Positions 43,494 to 55,440 of a DNA stretch of 64,000 nt are shown in pieces (position 1 is the stretch's first letter; every line of letters begins with the position of its first letter). The position numbers were made by a program, and so were the translations under genes. The DNA lies in the NCBI GenBank assembly GCA_034509425.1, contig JAVTVJ010001709.1, positions 146,473-210,472 of the forward strand. The letters are read 5' to 3'. The DNA comes from Eopsaltria australis. Taxonomy: Eukaryota; Chordata; Aves; Passeriformes; Petroicidae. The notes beneath the pieces are model-generated. The model made no database searches and had not been told where the DNA came from. It worked only from the letters and a program-made list of their open reading frames with translations.

Positions 43494-44677
43494 GTGGTTA
43501 AAAGTACCAAAGAGGGTCCTTTCCATTTTGGCATAAGGGGGTTTCCCTCAACTGATTTTATGTACACCAGGTTGGGTATTGTGGAGAGGATCATCAAATC
43601 CTCTTACTTGCGTGCTTGAAATTTGTCGATTTATTCTCTGCAATTGTTGTGTTAGCTGAGTAACATACTCTTGGAAATACCCTTCCTCAAGTTGTACAAT
43701 ATCTTCCCCTTGATAGTTGTTTATATGGTCTCCCATACAATATTTCGAGGAAACTCAGTTTTTCTTTTGTTCTTGTTTTTACTTGAATTCGTAATAAAGC
43801 CAAAGGTAGGGCCTGGGGCCAAGACATGTTAGTCTCTTGTCCAATTTTGACTATGTGTTGTTTTATCAGATGATTCATCTTTTCCATCTGGCTGCTGGCC
43901 AGGGGCCGATACTGCATGTGTAAGTGGCAGTGGATTTGGAAGACATTGCAAAGTTACTGTGCAATCTTTGCTATGAAATGTGGCCCTCGGTCAGAGGAAA
44001 TGTCTAAAGGTACTTCAAACCAAGGTGTTATAATATTTAATAAAACTTTGGCAACCTCTTTGGCTTTATTTGTTTGAGTTGGAAATGCCTCAGGCCACAC
44101 TGAGAAGGTATCAGTTGATACCAAAAGATATTTATACCCCCCTTTTCTTGTGAGTTCAGAAAAGTCAATTTTCCAGTGTTGTCCAGGATATTGTTCCTTG
44201 TCTATTTTGCCAAACTCAACTCAGTTATCAGTTTGTGAATTGGTTCTAAGACATATCTCATATCCTTGGGTTACCTGCTTTACGGTAGATTACAGGTTAC
44301 ATCCCACTATTGTCCTTATCAAATAATTATGTAAGGCATCTCCTCCCCAGTGTACACTGTTAAGTTTATCTTTAACTAATTTCCATAATGCTCTTTCAGG
44401 TATTACTAATTTTTCTCTGAGGAGTTGCATAAACATTACGTTTTAGTTCTGCTCGCAAATCTTTTGCTAATTCTAGGCCTTTCTGAGTATATGATATATT
44501 ACTGTCATATTGCACCTTACCATCAGGAATTAACGCCTGAATTTCAGCATTGCTTTGTTCTGTTACCCTTTTTTCAGCCTGGTCAGCCAACCTGTTACCT
44601 CTTTCATGGTCTGTTTTTCCTTTCTGTTGTCCCTTGCAGTGCATAATAGTGACTTCCCTGGGTAACAGCACTGCCTC
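43494..44677 (-). pseudogene. pol: ERV A pol: RNase H end and integrase
   Basis: Minus-strand pol remnant of a gammaretrovirus-like provirus. The RNase H end (44,396-44,677) shows the IMHCKGQQKG block and the GNRLADQAEK end. Integrase follows: core aspartates in HWKIDFSE and SSDRGPHF, catalytic glutamate in SQMEKMN (within 43,687-43,917), then the C-terminal domain with PKWKGP near 43,530. Frames are broken several times. The upstream end is cut by the ERV B LTR at 44,678; the downstream end continues at 38,050 after the nested insertions. Confidence 0.85.
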
Positions 44678-45140
44678 TGATAGCATAGGGGTTAAAGTGA
44701 TTTTGGGGTTGGTGGTGGTATTAGGTTGTGGGGACGATAGGCCTGGAGGTAGACCTTAGATATTGTTATGTTAGGAAAATACGCATGGGAACTGCACCTG
44801 TGTGCTTTTCCGTGATGAATACTCACGACGAGATTAATGAAACGATTGAGTAGGAAATAGGAGTAAGAATAATAACTCACTTGCAACAATCCTGAGAAAT
44901 GTAAGGGGGTAGTCAGAAAGGGGGGCTGAAACTTATGGTTGAGTGAAAACAATGTATCCGATAGAGTGGTGTTGAATTAATGATTAACTGATGATTATAA
45001 GCTAGTTATGGTATAAATGTAACCATTTTCCGAACCCATGGCGGAGCTTGATCTGGGTCCGACGACCCCTGGCTCCCAGGGCCCTTTTATTAAAGCACCC
45101 ATATAATCATTCCGTGATTATATGTTTTCTTATGCTAACA
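44678..45140 (+). mobile_element. ERV B 5' LTR (463 bp)
   Basis: Starts TGATAGCATAGGGG and ends TATGCTAACA. It matches the 91 bp left of the 3' LTR at 50,945-51,035. It sits within ERV A pol. The left flank is CCTC; its partner on the right is lost. Confidence 0.88.
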
Positions 45141-45143
45141 TTT

Positions 45144-45161
45144 TGGCAAGCCCAGATGGGA
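45144..45161 (+). promoter_or_regulatory. ERV B primer binding site
   Basis: TGGCAAGCCCAGATGGGA, three bases after the LTR. It shares TGGCA and CCCAGATGGGA with the primer site of ERV C, differing by a one-base insertion and a substitution. It is best seen as a degenerate tRNA-Arg(CCU)-type site. Confidence 0.6.
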
Positions 45162-45278
45162 CCCTGTGAGCACTGCTGAGGACCCCATGACCTGATCACG
45201 CTCCAGCCGGCACTGAGGGATTCTCGGGGAGCCCATCGGTGCCGCGGCCCTCCGCCGTTCACAACGTCCCCTGGAGAG

Positions 45279-45284
45279 GTAAGG
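45279..45284 (+). promoter_or_regulatory. Candidate splice donor in ERV B leader
   Basis: GAGAG followed by GTAAGG between primer site and gag start. It is well placed to be the donor for a spliced env message. Confidence 0.45.
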
Positions 45285-45433
45285 TGCTTTAATTCTGGTC
45301 TGGTTGCCTGCCTGTAAGACGCAGCGAAAGCTACGCTTGGTTGGGCTAAGGAATTCCTGGTAAATGCCTAGGTGCCGTCCGTAAGTCAATTGCGAAAGCA
45401 TTGTAGGGTCGGCAGTGGTGATTCTGTAGTAAT

Positions 45434-46842
45434 ATGGAGAAGCTAAAAGGGATTTTGGGTGGCAATGCCCCCATAATACGTGCTTCTCCTTTGGGGTGTT
45501 TGTTGGCACATTGGAAACAAGGTAATTTTGGTCCAGCATTACGTAAGGATAAGCTTATTGATTATTGTAACATTCAGTGGCCGAAATATGCTTTGCGTGA
45601 CGGGAAAAGGTGGCTGGAAAATGGGTCGCTGCAATCTGACTTGATTTCTCACTTCTTGTTGTTTTGTAAGCAAGAGGGAAAATTGGATGAAATGCCTTAT
45701 GTTGATTTGTTTTTCTATTTACGGGAAGAACCGGAGTGGCTGGCGGAGGGAGGCTTAACTGTTACTACAGTACCTAACAATGATAAATGTGTAGCATGTA
45801 TTCAAGGGAAACACTGTATAGAAAACCTGCAGTGAATGAAAGTTTAACTCGGAAAGATGAAATGGAGGGTGACTTGTTGATAGCTCCCGCAACATCAAAG
45901 GGACCTAGCTTTACTTCATCTGTTCCCATTTCACCTAACCCAGTTACTCCTTCCTTTGTTACTGACCCACTTACCCTTCCTGCTCACAGGTACCCCCCTT
46001 CCCCATCTCCACCTGCCCGTCAATACCCATCACTATACCCACCTCTCCCACCGACCCCTGATACCCCTTTCCCACCTACGCCTCCCTCGGGACCCCAAGA
46101 AATTTCTCCCCTTCCCCACACTCCTGACCAAGACACCACGGTATTGCTGTTACCCAGAACTAACCAAAGTTTAGTTACAGTATGGGGGTATGGGGGAGGG
46201 GGTGCAGAAGGGGTTGATAGCAGTGAAAGTGATGAGGATGGACCAATAGCCCACCGGACATGCTCCAGGTTAGCCCCAGGTTGGCCCAGGATGGGGAGGG
46301 GTCTGTCAAAGGCAGATAAACAGAAGAAAGCTGTAATTGCTCCTTTAAGACAAGGGGTGGGGATGGAAGGGCCAGTTTTTGTAAAAATACCATTCTCTCT
46401 GGGTGACCTAGTAATATGGAAGCAGTCAGCCGGGACTTATAGAGAGAATCCTGATAAAGTAGCTAGAGTGGTGAAAATGATTATGAAAACTCAGAACCCA
46501 GACTGGGATGATATCCAAGTAATATTAGACATCCTAATGGACTCTAGTGAGAAGGAGATGGTGTTTAGGGCAGTGAAGGACCGGGCAAGGGAAGATATCC
46601 ATCAGGGACTGGTGACAGGGACTCTAGATAATAATTTTCCCTCTGAGGATCCATTGTGGGACCCTAACAACCCCCTTGACATGAGGAAGCTAAGGAGATA
46701 CCAAGAGTGGGTTCAAATAGGAGTTCAAAATGGTATACCTAAGACTATGAATTGGGCTAAGTTATATGAAATCAGGCAGGAGAAGGAGGAATCCCCCACT
46801 GCATTTTTAGAGAGACTCAAAGAGGCGGCCAGGAAATACACT
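45434..46842 (+). pseudogene. gag: ERV B gag (matrix to capsid), frameshifted
   Basis: Gag, the structural polyprotein of the particle, gammaretrovirus-like. The matrix frame starts at 45,434 (MEKLKG; no Gly at position 2, so no classical myristoylation) and ends at TGA 45,833. The frame at 45,787-46,845 continues with a long Pro-rich linker, an acidic SSESDED block, then capsid from about APLRQG, with WDD near its middle and the major homology segment AFLERLKEAARKY at its end. A one-base shift at about 46,843 leads on to the capsid end and nucleocapsid. Not functional as it stands. Confidence 0.9.
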
Positions 46843-47340
46843 TGACCTACAGGTAGATACAGAACAAGCCAAAGTTCAACTTGCTTTTATCTTTCTTGGT
46901 CAATCACAGGATGATATTAGAAAGAAGTTACAGAAACTGGAAGGGGAAGAGTTGAGAAATTTGGACAAATTACTGGAGGTAGCTTGGAAAGTTTACAATA
47001 ACAGGGACAAGGAAATTAATAAAAAGCAGGGATGGCTCTTGGCAGTGTAACAAGGGAATTCAAGGGGAGGTACTGGGGGGGCCGAGGCAGAGGAGTGGGG
47101 AGAGGTGGGTTTGGGAGGGGCCACGGGAGACCATTGGCTTTTAATGAATGTGCTTATTGCCATCTCCCTGGGCATTAGAAACGGGAATGCCCAAACTGGT
47201 TAGGCCAAGGTCATCAGTTCCAGCAGGAAGAGGTTGCCAAGGTAATGGTATTATATTCTGGAACAGGGCCAACTGTATCACAGGAGCCTGTGGTGACAAT
47301 ACAACTTGGGGAAAAAGCTGTGAAATTTTGAATTGACACC
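46843..47340 (+). pseudogene. gag: ERV B nucleocapsid region
   Basis: Continuation of gag after a frameshift. One CCHC zinc knuckle is recognisable at 47,149-47,190 (C-X2-C-X4-H-X4-C) with a TAG (47,176-47,178) between H and the last C. A TGA (47,329-47,331) lies just before the protease active site. The usual gammaretroviral order of nucleocapsid then protease is kept. Confidence 0.8.
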
Positions 47341-50192
47341 GGGGTGACGCATTCAGTTTTGAATAATCTAGAGAGGCAGATCGGGAACAGATCCACCACA
47401 ATAGTTGGGGCCACAGGGAAGGAGGAAAATCAGCCATTCCTGCAACCCCTAGATTTATCTTTTGGGAACAAAGTGTTAACTCATGAATTCTTGTATGTCC
47501 CAGAATGTCCCATCCCCCTCTTGGGCAGGGACTTGCTGGCAAAGCTTGATGCAGTAATAACTTTTGAGAATGGGGAATTGTTGATGAAAATACCAGAGTC
47601 AAACACGGGAAAAATTCTAATGATAAAAGAGAAACCACTCCCAGCAATTCCTAAGGAAATAGAAGATGCAGTAATACCCTCAGTATAGGAAACAGAGATA
47701 CCGGGAAAATCTAAGTTAGCACAACCAGTCCATGTAGAGCTAAAAGAGGGAGCAAAGATCGTACAAATCAAACAGTACCCTATAAAACCAGAGGCATGGC
47801 AGGGAATAGCAAAGACTATTGATAAATTTCTAAAATATCAGATTTTAGAGGAATGTGAATCAGAATATAACACACCAATATTTCTGGTGAAGAAACCCAA
47901 TGAGGATTACAGGTTAGTACAGGACCTAAGGGCAATAAATGAAATAACCAAGGACATATACCCCGTAGTTGCTAATCCTTATACATTGTTGGCATCCGTA
48001 AAAGAAATATACAAGTGGATTACTGTAATTGATTTAAAAGATGCCTTTTTCTGCATCCCCCTTGACAAAGAAAGCAGGAAGCTGTTTGCCTTTGAATGGG
48101 AAAATCCAGAAAATGGAAGGAAGACCCATCTCGCTTGGACTCGTCTTCCAATGGGTTATAAAAACTCCCCTACCCTATTTGGGAACCAACTGGAAAAGGA
48201 GCTGGAGATCTGGACCAACCAAGGGCAGGTACCGAGAGATCAATACCTCTTGCTGCAATATGTTGATGATATACTGATAGCAACAGAAGAAAAGGCAACC
48301 TGCATTAAGGTAACAATTGAGATTTTGAACTCACTGGGCATGGGAGGATACAAAGTGTCCAAGGGAAAAGCACAAATTTCCCAACAGACTGTAATTTACC
48401 TGGGATGTGAAATTTCACAAGGACAAAGAAAACTAGGTACTAACCGTATCCAAGCTATTTGTGCTATTCCAGAGCCCCAGAATCTCCACGAGCTGCGAGT
48501 CTTCTTGGGGATGGCAGGATGGTGCCGCCTATGGATCATGGACTATGGACTTATTGCCATACCCCTGTATGAAGCCCAGAAGATGCAGCCGTTCAGCTGG
48601 GGCAAAGCACAGAAAGAACCCTTCCTGAAACTGAAAGAAGCATTGATAATGGCTCCGGCGTTAGGATTACCTCATTTGTCCAAGGACTTTCAACTGTTCG
48701 TACATGAAAGGCAACGCCTGGCACTGGGAGTCCTGACCCAACGTCTGGGGAGCTGGAAAAGGCCGGTTGGCTATTTCTCCAAACAGCTGGACAATGTAAG
48801 TGCCGGGTGGCCTGCATGTCTGAGAGCAGTTGCAGCCACTGTGATACTGATACAAGAAGCCTGGAAGCTCACAATGGGAAGCACATGGATGTCTATGTGC
48901 CGCACATAGTCACCACTGTCCTAGAGCAAAAGGGGGGCCATTGGCTATCTCCAAGCAGGATGATAAAATTCCAAGTAATCCTGACCGAGCAAGATGATAT
49001 CACACTAAAAACAACTAACCTTTTGAATCCAGCCTTGTTCCTAGGTACTACAGCTGAGGAAGGCCCACTAGAGCATGACTGCATAGAGGTGATAGAATAC
49101 ACCTACTCAGCAAGAGAAGACCTGAAAGACGTCCTGCTGGAGGAACCGGACTGGGAGTGATTCACAGACGGAAGCATCTTCATGGAGAATGGGACCAGAT
49201 ACGCTGGATATGCGGTAACAACAATCAGTACTGTAGTAGAAGCAAAGGCACTACCACCAAATACATCTGCCCAGAGGGCAGAACTAGTGGCCTTAACCAG
49301 AGCACTAGAACTGCGTGAAGGGAAGAAGGTAAATATTTGGACGGACTCCAAATATGCTTTCGGGATCGTCCACGTACATGGGGCACTGTGGAAAGAGAGA
49401 CAGTTGCTATCCTCCCAGGGAACACATATCAAACATCAAGATGCAGTTCTGCAATTGATAAAAGCAGTACAAAAACCTGAACAAGTAGCAATTATACACT
49501 GCAAAGCACATCAATCAGGATCTGTGAGGGCAATCGAAAGGCAGACTGGACAGCTTGACAGGCTGCTCGAGAGGTGCAAATAGCAATGGCATTGATACCC
49601 ACAAAGCTTAATGTATCTCAATTCAATCTACCTTCAGAGCCGAAATATTCAACAGAAGATGAGAAGCTGGGACATCTACTAAATGCACAGAAGAATTCAG
49701 CAGGGTGGTATGTAACTACGCAAGGACAAATAGTGCTACCTCCCTTGATAATGAGAGAAATCCTACAGATGAAACATGACGAGTGTCACTGGGGAGCAGA
49801 AGCATTGGTATAATTGCTAAAACAAAGTGTAATCTCAGTACGGATGCTAACAATGGCAAAATCAATAATGTCAAAATGTGAAATCTGCTTGAAAAATAAT
49901 CCCGTAGCTAGATGACAGGCACAGCTAGGGAGACTCCGGGCAGGGATAGAACCAGGAGATTACTGGCAAGTAGATTTTGTAGAATTACCAAAAACTCGAG
50001 GGTACAAATATCTGTTGGTGGGGGTTGACACATTTTCAAGATGGCCCAAAGCCTTTCCCTGTCGCACCAATCAGGCAAAAAAGACAGTAAAGTGGCTACT
50101 GCAGGAGATAATTCCCAGGTTTGGGGTGCCTTTAGGGATATCTTCAGACAGAGGTCCTCACTTTGTAGCTACCGTGGTAAGAGAAGTGATGA
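47341..50192 (+). pseudogene. pol: ERV B pro-pol (protease, RT, RNase H, part of integrase)
   Basis: Polymerase gene that would make proviral DNA and insert it. The protease active site (IDTGVT) begins at 47,332 and its domain runs to TAG 47,686. RT (47,887-48,909) has VQDLRAIN, LPMGYKNSP and the catalytic YVDD at 48,259-48,270. A frameshift near 48,880 leads to the connection; TGA at 49,158 precedes RNase H (FTDGS, then WTDSKYA). Integrase shows the zinc-binding HDECH and CEIC, and aspartates in YWQVDF and SSDRGPHF; it is cut before the glutamate at about 50,192, where env sequence is joined. At least four inactivating changes. Confidence 0.92.
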
Positions 50193-50871
50193 AAACCAGA
50201 ATGAAACCTGGCAAGAACCCTCTAGTGGAGTAAAACTTGAGTAGGCTCTAGAATCTCTGTTCGGTCCTGTAGCAAATTACCAGAACAGAGAAATGATGTA
50301 CAGACTTACTAGCCAAGTAGAAAGGCTAGCAAGGGTTACCAGAGAAGGATTCCAAGAACTAAACCTACAATTACAAACTACAACCAAAATGACTTTACAA
50401 AATCGACTAGCCCTAGATATATTACTCCTGAAAGAACATGGAGTGTGTGGATTTTTAAAAGAACAAGTTGATCATTGCTGCGTCCACATCCCAAAAGTAA
50501 CTGCTGATGCAGAACATGACATCAGTCAGTTAAAACACATAGAACATGAGGCACAAGATGAACGAAAAGACATGACTACAAGCTGGTTAGATAAAGTTTT
50601 CAAAGGGTTGGGGTGGAATGTGAGTTCATGGATTAAATCTCTCATTGAAAATGTAATAATCTTATTAGTTATGTTCCTAGTAGCTTGGTTAGTTTACAGC
50701 ATACTAAAAAGAGAAATACAGAAGAAAACATCCTGGAACCGAAGAATCATGCGAGCACTAACACGAAGCAAGACTCCGCCACCTGCGTTATCTTCAAATA
50801 CCTCAAGTCGTGGCAACATCCAGGACAACACTAATGACAACCCAGGATTTGAAGACGAACATCCAGTATAA
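50193..50871 (+). pseudogene. env: ERV B env transmembrane subunit
   Basis: The first part is joined directly to truncated integrase, so surface subunit and fusion peptide are deleted; a TAG lies near 50,242. The open frame 50,293-50,871 (192 codons) holds a coiled-coil region, an LQNRLALDILLL immunosuppressive-type segment, then C-X9-CC, a second helical region, a 23-residue hydrophobic anchor (within VIILLVMFLVAWLVYSIL) and a long cytoplasmic tail. C-X9-CC is longer than the usual C-X6-CC. Without fusion peptide or surface part it is not an entry protein. Confidence 0.88.
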
Positions 50872-50933
50872 ATTCAGAAACAAAGGACTATATTGAGTGA
50901 AAGCATTTACACCTATAAAGTGAAAATACTTTC

Positions 50934-50944
50934 AAAGGGGGGAA
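50934..50944 (+). promoter_or_regulatory. ERV B polypurine tract
   Basis: AAAGGGGGGAA directly before the 3' LTR. It would prime plus-strand DNA synthesis. Confidence 0.85.
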
Positions 50945-51035
50945 TGATAGCGTAGGGGTTAAAGTGATTTTGGGGTTGGTGGTGGTTTTAGGTTGTGGGG
51001 AAGATAGGCCTGGAGGTAGACCTTAGGTATTGTTC
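50945..51035 (+). mobile_element. ERV B 3' LTR, only first 91 bp
   Basis: Matches the start of the 5' LTR at 44,678 (TGATAGCGTAGGGG onwards) and stops where the ERV C LTR begins at 51,036. The missing 370 bp do not reappear after ERV C at 58,671. Confidence 0.88.
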
Positions 51036-51494
51036 TGATGCCTTTTTCTGGTCTTAGGAAATAAAGGCTCAGACATGGTTAGAGGATTGGGGGTCGTTTA
51101 CCTCGGTATTTTAATAGGATCCCATTCGATGGCTTCTGCCATCCAGGTAGAACGCGTCGCAAAAAGCCCCGTCCCCCCAATCGAGTATACAATTAAAGAC
51201 TCTACACATTAGCATATCTACCAGGAGGGCCCAATAAGGGGCCTGGGTGGGCTAACTTCTAGTTTACAAAATCTGTCCTACTAGGAGACCTTGAGGGCCC
51301 ACGAAAAAAAGAGTGTTTGGTCTTCTAACTCTACGTAGTTTCAGGGGCGTTTAGTCTACCGGCCTCCTAAACACCATGAAACCAGGCTAAACTATTACCT
51401 AAAGCATCACAAGTATGCATGCTAATACTTGTGAATATAGGGAACAGTGTAAGAAGTATTCAGGAGAAAAGCAGAAAAAATCCTTCAGGCATCT
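51036..51494 (-). mobile_element. ERV C 3' LTR (459 bp)
   Basis: On plus it starts TGATGCCTTTTTCTGG and ends GGCATCT, the last base changed from A. On minus a polypurine tract AAAAGGGGGGAAA (51,495-51,507) precedes it. It is nearly identical to the 5' LTR at 58,215-58,670, with a few changes and a small A-run difference. Confidence 0.92.
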
Positions 51495-51507
51495 TTTCCC
51501 CCCTTTT

Positions 51508-51849
51508 AGAGACTAACAAGACTCTACTTTGTCTAGTCTCTACTCTACCTTACTCTATTCTACATTACCCACAGTATCGGTTTACACAACCGGCCGACAC
51601 GCAGGCTACTACACAGATAATAACTACAATTACAGTTACTATAATTGTTTCTTTTACCCAGGCCCAGTTTGGTAACCATGAGGTAAGGGTGTCAAAGATC
51701 TGGTCAAATTTTAAGGTGTTAATTTTGGAAGCTTAAAATGCCAGTCAACGGTCAGTGACCACCCCCATCTAGAGGTGGCAACCGGATACAGAACCAGCAA
51801 TTGTTCTTATTAAGAACTTTGGACATTTTGGACTACAGCCTTATGTAAA
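51508..51849 (-). other. ERV C residual env or 3' untranslated region
   Basis: Only about 340 bp separate integrase from the polypurine tract, so env is essentially absent. On minus a short piece with CWFC (a motif found in gammaretroviral surface subunits) occurs near 51,810 but with stops nearby. ERV C is either env-deleted or from a lineage that lost env. Confidence 0.45.
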
Positions 51850-54800
51850 TCATGGGACAAACCCTGAATCATAGTTACCATTTGGACAGATAACCGACAT
51901 GTAAACCACATCCTTCTGATCTGTATTAGTCTTTGTTTTCTTGATGGTTTCGGGAGCCGAAGCCTTCTTCACTCTGGAATAGTGGATCCATGGTCCCTTG
52001 CCAGCAACTTTGACTGTAGTGAGTGTGGTCAGCAAAACTTGGAATGGTCCCTTCCACTTGGCTTGCAAGGGGTCACCGTCCCACCACTTGATGTAGACCC
52101 AATCTCCGGGCTGGAACTGATGAGCAGGTGTGTCCAGTCCTATTGGCCTGGACAACACGACAAATCTCTGGAGCTTCTGTAAAGTGGAACTCAAAGCCAT
52201 TAAGTACTTCTGCAAATCAGCTTTACCTTTCACATGAATTTCCCCTGGGATATGTGGAGCTTGATAAGGCCTGCCATTTAATATTTCATAGGGACTTATA
52301 TTGTCCCTTCGCCTTGGCTGTATGCGAGTTCTCAGCAAGGCTATTGGCAGGGCTTGAACCCAGGTCATGGATGCCTCTTGACAAATTTTACAAATCTGGG
52401 TTTTGAGGGTTCCATTCATACGCTTAACCTTGCCACTTGCCTGGGGCCTGTATGGTGTGTGCAGGTCCCAGGCAATTCCCAGAACCCTGCTGACTTCCCC
52501 AACTACTGTTGCAAAAAAGTGTGGTCTCTTATCAGATGACATTGCCAGAGGAACCCTGAATCTTGGAATTATATGATTCAGCAAGGCTTTCACTACTTCT
52601 CTTGCTGTGTTTGAGCGACAGGGGTAAGCTTCAGGCCATCCACTGAAGGTGTCAACCAGTACCAGTACATACTTACATCCCTCTTTGCGTGGCATCTCAG
52701 CAAAATCGATCTGCCAATAATCTCCCGGGAGATCTGTTTTTGTCACCCCTAACACAACCCGTTTGCTCGTGTCAGGGTTGTTTTTACAACAGGTATCGCA
52801 CTTGCTGGTTATAGATTGTACAATATCTGTCATCCCTCTCCCTATTACCACCTTTCTGAGATGTTTTAAACGATTTTCTGTTCCCCAGTGAGTACTTTCA
52901 TGCTCTCGCTGGGCTATTTCTCAAAGGAGGAAGGGTGGAAACACAACCTGTCCCATTGAGGTAACAGCCCACCCCCCTTCTTTGATCTCAGCCTTAAGGT
53001 GCTTGATTAATTTGTGATCCCCCTGATCGTATTTTGGGGTAAACTCTGACAAATCTATTTCTTTCTGTGGTATCACTGCAAAAATGCCTTTTTCTGCAAC
53101 CCCTCTTGCTGTTTCATCAGCGAAGCGATTTCCCAGTTCAGGGGCTTTCTTCCCTTTTTGATGGCCTTTGCAATGCATGACAGCCACTTCGGTTGGCTTC
53201 CAGATACTCTGCAGAAGTGCAAGAATCTGTTCAGCATGCTTAATCTCATTACCTTGTGCAGTCAGCAGGCCACGTTCCTTCCAGATAGCTCCGTGGGCAT
53301 GAACAACACTGAAGGCATATTTGGAATCCGTCCAGATGTTTACCTTCTTCCCCTCACTCAGCTCTAGAGCCCTTGTTAGTGCAATGAGTTCAGCTTTCTG
53401 TGATGATACATCTGGAGGCAAGGCTTTTGCCTCTATGACTTTATCTGTGGTGGTTACAGCGTAGCCTGTCATTCTCTTACCATTTCTCATGAAGCTGCTT
53501 CCATCGGTATACAGCTCCCAGTCTGGGCTCTTCAGGGGAATGTCCTTCAGGTCTGGTCTGCTAGAATAAGTCTCCTCTATTGTCTGTAGACAATCATGTT
53601 CAGGCATGCTGTCAAGTAATGTGGATGACAAAAACATTGCAGGGTTTACCACAGATGTTGTTTTCAGAGTAACATCATCCTGTTCCAGCAACACAGACTG
53701 ATACTTCAGCATTCTGCTAGGGGATAGCCAGTGATTCCTCTTCTGTTCCAGCACAGTTATTACTGCATGGGGTACATACACGACAATGTGCTGTCCAAGG
53801 GTGAATTTACGGGCCTCCTGTATTAGGAGGACGGTTGCTGCCACAGCTTTCAGGCATCCAGGCCACCCTTGACTAACACTGTCTAGCTGTTTTGAAAAGT
53901 AGGCTACAGCTCTTCGCTGGTCCCCAAGGTGCTGTGCTAGTACTCCCAGAGCAGCATTCAGTCGCTCATATGTAAAGAGTTCAAAAGGCTTATTCAAATC
54001 CGGCAGCCCCAAGGCTGGGGCAGACATTAGGGAATGTTTCAACTCTTTGAAGGCAGCCCTTGCACTTTCTGTCCACATGATTGTTCCCTTTTCAGCTGCC
54101 TTAAGGACCTCATACAGAGGTTTTACCAGCAGTCCATAGTTTGATATCCATAGGCAACACCAACCTACCATTCCCAGGAAGGCTTGCATTTCTCTCACAG
54201 TGTGGGGCTCTGGAAGGCAACAGATAGCTTCCTTCTGTTCTTTGCTGAGTTGTCGGTGTCCACGGAAAATTTCTAGCCCCAGGTAAACTACTGTTTCCCT
54301 GGCAATCTGGGCCTTCTCTCTTGAGACTCGATAACCACTCTCATCCATAAAGTTCAACAGACTTACGGTTAGCTGGATACACTCATCTCGCATTCTGGTT
54401 GCTACTAGGATGTCATCAACATACTGAACAACTACTCTTCCTGGCTCCTGTTTCCTCCAGTCCTCCAGTTCCTTTGCCAGCTGGTTTCCAAATAGGGCTG
54501 GACTATTTTTGTAGCCTTTTGGCAAGACTGTTCAGGTGAGCTGGGTCTTCCTCCCTGTTTCAGGGTTTTCCCACTCAAAGGCAAAAATTTCTTGGCTGTC
54601 CTTGTGCACAGGAATGCAGAAAAAGGCATCTTTAAGATCTAAAACAGTGAACCACCCTAATTCATCTGTTAGTGTAGTCAAAAGTGTGTAAGGATTGGCT
54701 ACAACTGGATATATGTCTTCTGTTGTGTTGTTAATCTCCCTTAGATCCTGCACTAATCGATAACTTTTACCATCTGCTTTTTTCACTGGTATAATTGTGC

Positions 54801-55440
54801 TGTTATACTTGCATTCACATTCCACTAGCAACCCAAATTTGAGAAACTTCTCAATTATAGGTGCTAGTCCCTTGCGACCTGCTAATTTCAAAGGGTGTTG
54901 TTTTTGCCTTACCGGTGTAGCTCCTGCTTTGAGTGTAATACTTACAGGTTCAGCTCTTTTGGATCTCCCAGGGATATCATTGGCCCATACTATAGGACTG
55001 ACAGCATCTTCTATTTCTTTGGGAATTTCTCCATGGCATTCCTGTATAAGAATAGCTGCTGCTTCTATGAATTTGATTCAGGAATTATGACTTTCACCCC
55101 CCCCGTCTCTGGAGAATTTAATTTCTGCCTCTAATTTCTCTAATAAATCTCTGCCCAATAATGGCATTGGTGAATTTGGCATATACAGGAACTGGTGTGT
55201 CACCCAGTGTTTTCCCAATTTGAATTTTAAAGGTTGGAAAAAAGGCCGTTTTTCACTTACCCCGGAGGCTCCTACCACATCCACAGTCTCTTGACTCAGT
55301 TTGCCTTTTAAAGTATTTAATACAGAATAGGTCGCCCCTGTGTCAACCAGAAATTCAGCATCCTCATTTCCCAGCTTAACTATAACTGAAGGCTCTGCTG
55401 GGGGTGATGCCCTTGGTCGCCGTCTATCATCATCCACAGC
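51850..55440 (-). pseudogene. pol: ERV C pro-pol, one frame with three stops
   Basis: Gammaretrovirus-like pol on minus. Order: protease with LVDTGAT (DTG at 55,336-55,344); RT from about 55,070, with VQDLREIN, LPKGYKNSP and YVDD at 54,412-54,423; RNase H with YTDGSS and WTDSKYA; integrase with CDTC zinc ligands, aspartates in YWQIDF and SSDKRP. The frame is continuous from nucleocapsid but has TGA at 55,078-55,080, 54,532-54,534 and 52,921-52,923. The integrase catalytic glutamate position is lysine (AAG, plus strand 52,423-52,425). Otherwise it is nearly full length, so it decayed only recently. Confidence 0.94.
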
